Below, in pieces: positions 59,747-64,000 of a stretch of DNA of 64,000 bases. The notes beneath the pieces were generated by a model, which saw only the letters and a program-made list of their open reading frames with translations, was not told the origin of the DNA and did not search any database. Within the stretch, counting starts at the first letter, position 1; each line of letters starts with the position of its first letter. Source of the DNA: Dyella sp. GSA-30 (GTDB lineage: Bacteria; Pseudomonadota; Gammaproteobacteria; Xanthomonadales; Rhodanobacteraceae); NCBI RefSeq assembly GCF_027924605.1, contig NZ_AP027042.1, forward strand, positions 3,139,524-3,203,523, in the 5' to 3' direction. Both the position numbers and the translations under genes were made by a program.

Positions 59747-60835
59747 ATGACGGACCAGAAAACCTCGCTCGCTGAGGTGCGCGATCGCATCGACAGCATC
59801 GACAAGCAAATCCAGGAGCTGATTTCCGAGCGCGCCAATTGGGCGCAGGAAGTGGCCAAGGTCAAGGGCGAGGGCCTGTCGGCGATCGACTATTACCGAC
59901 CCGAGCGCGAGGCCCATGTGCTGCGCATGGTGGTGGACCGCAATCACGGCCCGCTGTCCGATACCGAGATGGTGCGTCTGTTCCGTGAAATCATGTCGTC
60001 CTGCCTGGCGCAGGAAGACCCTCTGAAGATCGGCTTTCTCGGTCCCGAAGGCACCTTCAGCGAGCAGGCCGTGCGTAAGCACTTCGGTCATGCCGCCTAT
60101 GGTCTGCCGCTGGGCAGCATCGAAGAGGTCTTCCAGGAAGTCGCCGCCGGTCATGCCGATTTCGGCGTGGTGCCGGTCGAGAACTCCGGGCAGGGCATGA
60201 TCCAGGTCACGCTGGACATGTTTCTTACCTCCAATGCGACGATCTGCGGCGAAGTCGAACTGCGCGTGCATCAATGCCTGCATTCGCAGGCCGGCAAGCT
60301 CGATGCGATCAAGCGCGTCTACGCGCACGCGCAGTCGTTGCAGCAGTGCAAGACCTGGCTGCGCATCAATCTGCCCGATGTCGAATGCATCGCAGTCAGC
60401 AGCAATGCCGAAGCGGCACGCATGGCGCGTCACTCGGACGATGCGGCGGCCATTGCCGGCGAGACTGCTGGCCGCGTTTACGGTCTGACCACGATCGCAC
60501 GTGGTATCGAAGACCGCGCCGACAACACCACGCGTTTCCTGGTTATCGGTCGCACGCTTTTCCCGCCGTCGGGCAACGACCGCACGTCGCTGTTGATCAC
60601 CGTCAACGATAAGCCGGGCGCCTTGTACGACGTCCTCAGTCCTTTCGCCAAACACGACATCAGCTTGAACCGCATCGAATCGCGGCCGGCGCATACCGGC
60701 AAATGGCAGTACGCGTTCTTTATCGACGTCTCCGGCCATATCAATGACGAAGCGCTGCAAGGCGCGGTCAAGGAAATCGAATCGACCGTCGCCAAGCTGC
60801 GCGTGCTCGGTTCCTACCCGGTCGCGTTGCCGTGA
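59747..60835 (+). CDS. pheA: Bifunctional chorismate mutase / prephenate dehydratase
   Basis: A 362-residue P-protein of phenylalanine synthesis. The N-terminal AroQ chorismate mutase domain (1-about 85, EVRDRIDSIDKQIQELISERA) is followed by the prephenate dehydratase domain from KIGFLGPEGTFSEQA to about residue 275 (NTTRFLVIG). The C-terminal ACT domain (about 285-360) contains GALYDVLSPF and NRIESRPA, the ESRP-like motif that binds phenylalanine for feedback inhibition. No leader peptide or attenuator was seen upstream. Its end overlaps aroA by 4 bases. Confidence 0.97.
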   Translation: MTDQKTSLAEVRDRIDSIDKQIQELISERANWAQEVAKVKGEGLSAIDYYRPEREAHVLRMVVDRNHGPLSDTEMVRLFREIMSSCLAQEDPLKIGFLGPEGTFSEQAVRKHFGHAAYGLPLGSIEEVFQEVAAGHADFGVVPVENSGQGMIQVTLDMFLTSNATICGEVELRVHQCLHSQAGKLDAIKRVYAHAQSLQQCKTWLRINLPDVECIAVSSNAEAARMARHSDDAAAIAGETAGRVYGLTTIARGIEDRADNTTRFLVIGRTLFPPSGNDRTSLLITVNDKPGALYDVLSPFAKHDISLNRIESRPAHTGKWQYAFFIDVSGHINDEALQGAVKEIESTVAKLRVLGSYPVALP

Positions 60836-62142
60836 GCGCGCGTCTGGATTGGCAGAGCAGCGTCGGGCGTGCGTTGCAGGGCAGTCTGCGCGTACCCGGC
60901 GATAAGTCCGTTTCGCACCGTTCGCTGATGCTCGCCGCGTTGGCCGAAGGCCGCTCGCATGTGCGCGGCTTTCTGGAAGGCGAAGATACGCGTGCGACTG
61001 CGGCGGTGCTTGCGCAGCTCGGCGTGCGTATCGAAACGCCGGCCGATGGCGAACGCCTGATTCATGGCGTGGGCCTGCATGGTTTGCGCGGCACGTCGGC
61101 GCAGCTCGATTGCGGCAACGCGGGCACCGGCATGCGACTGCTTGCCGGTTTGCTGGCGGGACAGGCGTTTGACAGCACCCTGATCGGCGACGAGTCCTTG
61201 TCCAAGCGACCGATGCGCCGCGTCACCGATCCGTTGGCTCGCATGGGTGCGCGCATCGACAGCCAGGAAGGTCTGCCGCCGCTGCATATCCATGGTGGCC
61301 ATGTGTTGCAAGGCATCGAATACACGTTGCCGGTTGCAAGCGCGCAGGTGAAGTCGGCACTGCTCCTGGCCGGTTTGTATGCGCAGGGCGACACCGAGGT
61401 CATCGAGCCTCATCCGACGCGCGATTACACCGAACGGATGCTTGCCGCATTCGGCTGGCCGATCGATTTCGAACCGGGCCGTGCGCGCCTGTCGGGCGGG
61501 CATCGATTGAAGGCGACCGACGTCGATGTGCCGGCCGACTTCTCGTCGGCGGCCTTCTTCCTGGTGGCGGCCAGCGTGGTGCCCGGTTCTCAATTGCATC
61601 TGCAGGCCGTCGGCCTCAATCCCCGTCGTACCGGTTTGCTGCAGGCGTTGCGCCTGATGGGTGCCGATATCCGGATCGAGAACGAACGCGAGAGCGGCGG
61701 TGAGCCGGTCGGTGATATCGTCGTGCGTCATGCCCCGTTGCATGGCGTCGAGCTGCCCGAGGCACTGGTGCCGGACATGATCGACGAATTTCCGGCCTTG
61801 TTCGTGGCTGCAGCCTTGGCGCAAGGCTCGACCGTGATTCGTGGTGCCGCCGAATTGCGCGTCAAGGAATCCGATCGCCTGGCCAGCATGGCGACAGGCT
61901 TGCGCACGCTGGGCATCACCGTCGACGAAACGCCCGATGGCGCGACGATTGTTGGCGGCACGCTCAACGGTGGCAGCATCGACAGCCATGGCGACCATCG
62001 CATTGCCATGAGCTTCGCCATTGCCGGACTGGTGGCGCGCGAGCCGGTGCATATCGCCGACTGCCGCAACGTGGCGACGTCATTTCCCGGCTTTATCGAG
62101 CTGGCCAATGGCTGCGGTTTCTCATTGCGCGAAGTCGGCTGA
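60832..62142 (+). CDS. aroA: 3-phosphoshikimate 1-carboxyvinyltransferase (EPSP synthase)
   Basis: A 436-residue EPSP synthase, the sixth step of the shikimate pathway. [22 protein letters not shown] and [19 protein letters not shown] are the substrate-binding loops; [14 protein letters not shown] holds the Lys/Arg of the catalytic site. In the glyphosate-relevant loop the sequence reads NAGTGMRLL (Gly and Met where class I enzymes have GTAMRPL), so it looks closer to class II-like enzymes. The start is GTG 60832, overlapping the pheA stop as GTGA. Its stop is 7 bases upstream of kdsB. Confidence 0.97.
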   Translation: MSARLDWQSSVGRALQGSLRVPGDKSVSHRSLMLAALAEGRSHVRGFLEGEDTRATAAVLAQLGVRIETPADGERLIHGVGLHGLRGTSAQLDCGNAGTGMRLLAGLLAGQAFDSTLIGDESLSKRPMRRVTDPLARMGARIDSQEGLPPLHIHGGHVLQGIEYTLPVASAQVKSALLLAGLYAQGDTEVIEPHPTRDYTERMLAAFGWPIDFEPGRARLSGGHRLKATDVDVPADFSSAAFFLVAASVVPGSQLHLQAVGLNPRRTGLLQALRLMGADIRIENERESGGEPVGDIVVRHAPLHGVELPEALVPDMIDEFPALFVAAALAQGSTVIRGAAELRVKESDRLASMATGLRTLGITVDETPDGATIVGGTLNGGSIDSHGDHRIAMSFAIAGLVAREPVHIADCRNVATSFPGFIELANGCGFSLREVG

Positions 62143-62149
62143 GGTCACC

Positions 62150-62929
62150 ATGGCCGCAGCGCTGCCACCATTCATCGTCGCCATTCCTGCCCGCTATGGG
62201 TCGACCCGTTTACCGGCCAAGCCGCTGCGCGATATTGCTGGCGTGCCGATGGTGGTGCGGGTCGCCCAGCGTGCGCTGCAGGCTGGCGCGGCACAGGTGG
62301 TGGTGGCGGTGGACGATCAACGTATCGCCGATGCGCTGGCCGGGCAGGGTGTGGACGTATGCATGACGCGCAGCGATCACGCCTCCGGTAGCGATCGCCT
62401 GGCCGAATGCGCGGCGCACTATGGCTGGGCCGACGATGCCATCGTGGTGAACCTGCAGGGTGATGAGCCCTTCGCACCCGCAGCGGGCATTCGCGAAGTG
62501 GCACGTGCGTTGGCCGAAGACGATGCGCCGATGGCCACGCTGGCCACGCCGATCGACGACGCGCACGAGCTGTTCGATCCGAATGTGGTCAAGCTGGTAC
62601 GCGGTGTCGACGGACGCGCGCTGTATTTCAGCCGCGCGCCGTTGCCGTGGGCGCGCGATGCCTTCGCGAAGGACAAGGACCAGCTGCCGAGCGGCGTGCC
62701 GTTCCTGCGGCATATCGGTATCTATGCCTACCGTGCGGGTTTCCTGCATCGCTATACCGGTCTGGCCCGCACGATGCTGGAGCAGGCCGAATCGCTCGAG
62801 CAGTTGCGTGTGCTGGAACACGGTTACCCGATTGCCGTACGCCTGACGCCCGAGCCGTTCCCACCGGGCATCGACACCCAGGCCGATCTCGAACGGGCGC
62901 AGCAGTGGTTGCAGGCGCAGCAGCCGTGA
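62150..62929 (+). CDS. kdsB: 3-deoxy-manno-octulosonate cytidylyltransferase
   Basis: A 259-residue enzyme that activates KDO to CMP-KDO for lipopolysaccharide core synthesis. [18 protein letters not shown] is the nucleotide-binding motif, and [20 protein letters not shown] and YFSRAPLPW are conserved. The start at 62150 is set by GAGGT just upstream; the longer frame overlaps aroA. The stop overlaps the phosphatase gene by 4 bases (GTGA). It is part of the serC-pheA-aroA-kdsB run. Its length is a little above E. coli KdsB (248). Confidence 0.97.
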   Translation: MAAALPPFIVAIPARYGSTRLPAKPLRDIAGVPMVVRVAQRALQAGAAQVVVAVDDQRIADALAGQGVDVCMTRSDHASGSDRLAECAAHYGWADDAIVVNLQGDEPFAPAAGIREVARALAEDDAPMATLATPIDDAHELFDPNVVKLVRGVDGRALYFSRAPLPWARDAFAKDKDQLPSGVPFLRHIGIYAYRAGFLHRYTGLARTMLEQAESLEQLRVLEHGYPIAVRLTPEPFPPGIDTQADLERAQQWLQAQQP

Positions 62930-63399
62930 CACGCGTGCTCTTTGTGTGTTTGGGCAACATTTGCCGTTCGCCCGTGGTCGAAGTCGTAGCGCGAACCCAT
63001 GCTCGGCGCGCCGGTCTGGACATCGAGTTCGCTTCCTGTGGAACGGGTGGATGGCATGTCGGCAAAGGGGCCGATACGCGCATGCGTGCCGCGGCCAGGA
63101 CGGCTGGCTACGATCTCGAGCCGCATCGCGCGCGTCAGTTGAGGGCAGCCGATCTGCGCGACTACGATCTGGTGCTCGCAATGGATCGGGACAACCTGCG
63201 CGAGATCGAACGGCTCAAATCGACCGCATCTACGGCGCATATCGACCTGCTCCTGCCCTGGGCCGGTGTCGATGAGCCGGCTGAGTTCCCCGATCCCTAC
63301 TATGGCGACGAGGCCGGCTTCACGGCCTCGGTAGCGCTGGTTGAACGAGGGATCCAGGGCTTGCTCGAACGCTTGCGCCGCGAGTCGTCCGGGGCTTGA
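62926..63399 (+). CDS. Low molecular weight protein-tyrosine phosphatase
   Basis: A 157-residue LMW-PTP. The P-loop CX5R is Cys8-LGNIC-Arg14 followed by Ser15 ([10 protein letters not shown]), and the general acid is Asp123 in EFPDPYYG. In bacteria such enzymes often act on tyrosine kinases for exopolysaccharide synthesis (Wzb type), but they are also found alone. The start is GTG 62926, overlapping the kdsB stop by 4 bases. Co-expression with KDO activation suggests a surface-polysaccharide context, though no tyrosine kinase is in the window. Confidence 0.93.
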   Translation: MTRVLFVCLGNICRSPVVEVVARTHARRAGLDIEFASCGTGGWHVGKGADTRMRAAARTAGYDLEPHRARQLRAADLRDYDLVLAMDRDNLREIERLKSTASTAHIDLLLPWAGVDEPAEFPDPYYGDEAGFTASVALVERGIQGLLERLRRESSGA

Positions 63400-63409
63400 C
63401 ACGACCCGT

Positions 63410-63415
63410 TAGAAT
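63410..63415 (+). promoter_or_regulatory. Candidate -10 box of a leaderless uvrC transcript
   Basis: TAGAAT ends 6 bases before the uvrC ATG at 63422, the same geometry as TAAAAT before mtnA. No ribosome site is present at a normal distance. A TTGACA 8 bases upstream is too close to be its -35. Confidence 0.4.
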
Positions 63416-63421
63416 ACGGGG

Positions 63422-64000
63422 ATGCAGCCCATTTCGCAGCCGACCTTCGACGGCAAGGCGTTCGTCAAAACCCTGACCAGTTCCCCCGGCGTCTATCGTT
63501 ATTTCGATGACGCGGACGAGCTGCTGTACGTCGGCAAGGCCGGCAATCTGAAAAAGCGCGTCGGCAGCTACTTCCTGAAACCCAGGATGGAGCCGCGTAT
63601 CGCGTCGATGATTTCGCAGATCGCACGCTGCGAGATCACCGTCACGCGTACGGAGGGCGAGGCGCTGCTGCTCGAGTCGCAGCTGATCAAGTCGCTCAAG
63701 CCGCGCTACAACATCATGTTGCGCGACGACAAAAGCTACCCGTACATTTATCTGTCCGGTGGCGAGGATTATCCGCGCCTGGCCTTTCATCGTGGTGCGC
63801 GCAATCTGCCGGGCCGCTTTTTCGGCCCCTATCCCAGCACGTTCGCGGTGCGCGAAAGCCTCAACCTGATGCAGAAGCTGTTCAAGGTGCGGCAGTGCGA
63901 AGACAGTTATTTTCGCAATCGTTCGCGCCCGTGCCTGCAACATCAGATCGGCCGCTGCAGTGCGCCCTGCGTCAATCTGATTTCCGTCGACGACTATCGC
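63422..64000 (+). CDS. uvrC: Excinuclease ABC subunit C, 5' part (cut by the window edge)
   Basis: The first 193 codons of UvrC, the nuclease that makes the dual incisions in nucleotide excision repair. The GIY-YIG domain (about residues 20-100) has [21 protein letters not shown], whose VGKA segment matches UvrC, and [18 protein letters not shown] is the family signature. A Cys-rich segment ([17 protein letters not shown]) near the window end is also typical. The frame is open to the last base; UvrC is usually about 600 residues, so two-thirds lie beyond. ATG 63422 has a -10-like box 6 bases before it and no clear ribosome site. Confidence 0.96.
   Translation, partial: MQPISQPTFDGKAFVKTLTSSPGVYRYFDDADELLYVGKAGNLKKRVGSYFLKPRMEPRIASMISQIARCEITVTRTEGEALLLESQLIKSLKPRYNIMLRDDKSYPYIYLSGGEDYPRLAFHRGARNLPGRFFGPYPSTFAVRESLNLMQKLFKVRQCEDSYFRNRSRPCLQHQIGRCSAPCVNLISVDDYR

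Noticed and set aside
63396-63415. TTGACA plus TAGAAT as a normal sigma70 promoter for uvrC
   Set aside because: The spacing is only 8 bp, far below the 16-18 bp needed; TTGACA includes the stop codon of the phosphatase gene.

Overview
The window reads as a stretch of core chromosome from a high-GC gammaproteobacterium, most likely of the Xanthomonadales (Rhodanobacteraceae or Xanthomonadaceae; Dyella, Rhodanobacter or Frateuria type). This rests on recognisable neighbourhoods and protein character: class III PhaE-PhaC, sucA-sucB-lpd, serC-pheA-aroA-kdsB, nudJ-mnmA-hflD, scpA-scpB-rluB, clpS-clpA, paired acnA/acnB, and a GntR/YtrA-type ABC operon. No database search was possible, so the genus is inference. 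No rRNA, tRNA, CRISPR array, insertion sequence, prophage or defence island was seen.

Layout. 0-4 kb: PHA synthase (phaE, phaC), a PspC-domain peptide, mtnA and a GtrA-like membrane protein. 4-11 kb: gyrA, a peroxiredoxin divergent from an Hsp20 gene with a sigma32-like promoter, a CbpA-type DnaJ protein, a PilH-like receiver, a YhdH-type reductase and a LOG-family protein. 11-17 kb: the 2-oxoglutarate dehydrogenase operon sucA-sucB-lpd. 17-22 kb: a RoxA/YcfD-like ribosomal oxygenase with a coupled unknown gene, purB and divergent fumC. 22-27 kb: a serine hydrolase lipoprotein, then a six-gene GntR-ABC transporter operon with a palindromic operator. 27-37 kb: an atypical SDR, a chemoreceptor, an amidohydrolase, azoR with a divergent LysR gene, an aminotransferase/omega-amidase pair, and a DeoR regulator divergent from nudK. 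37-41 kb: arsC-like gene, rluB, scpB and scpA. 42-51 kb: PilZ protein, fadD, a lipoprotein, acnA and acnB, and an OxyR-like regulator without cysteines. 51-57 kb: hflD-mnmA-nudJ, clpS-clpA and infA. 57-64 kb: a PHA-system protein, an FHA membrane protein, then serC-pheA-aroA-kdsB-phosphatase and the 5' part of uvrC.

Several genes work together. Fumarase, both aconitases and the 2-oxoglutarate dehydrogenase complex cover much of the TCA cycle. mtnA with the aminotransferase/omega-amidase pair suggests methionine salvage. PhaE, PhaC and the small PHA-system protein belong to polyester storage. hsp20, the DnaJ-like protein and ClpSA serve protein quality control.

The less ordinary signals lie mostly between genes or at protein edges. 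They are dispersed inverted low-complexity elements built on GGAGTGAG, composite GTCATCCCGGC repeats, a GGTG-N16-CACC operator on the ABC operon, two apparently leaderless genes, an SDR lacking its catalytic Tyr/Lys, Val at GyrA position 83, a nine-glycine tail on fumarase and a long Gly/Arg tail on RluB. I found nothing I would call a wholly new system. The ABC operon with its secreted partners of unknown function is the best candidate for uncharacterised biology.
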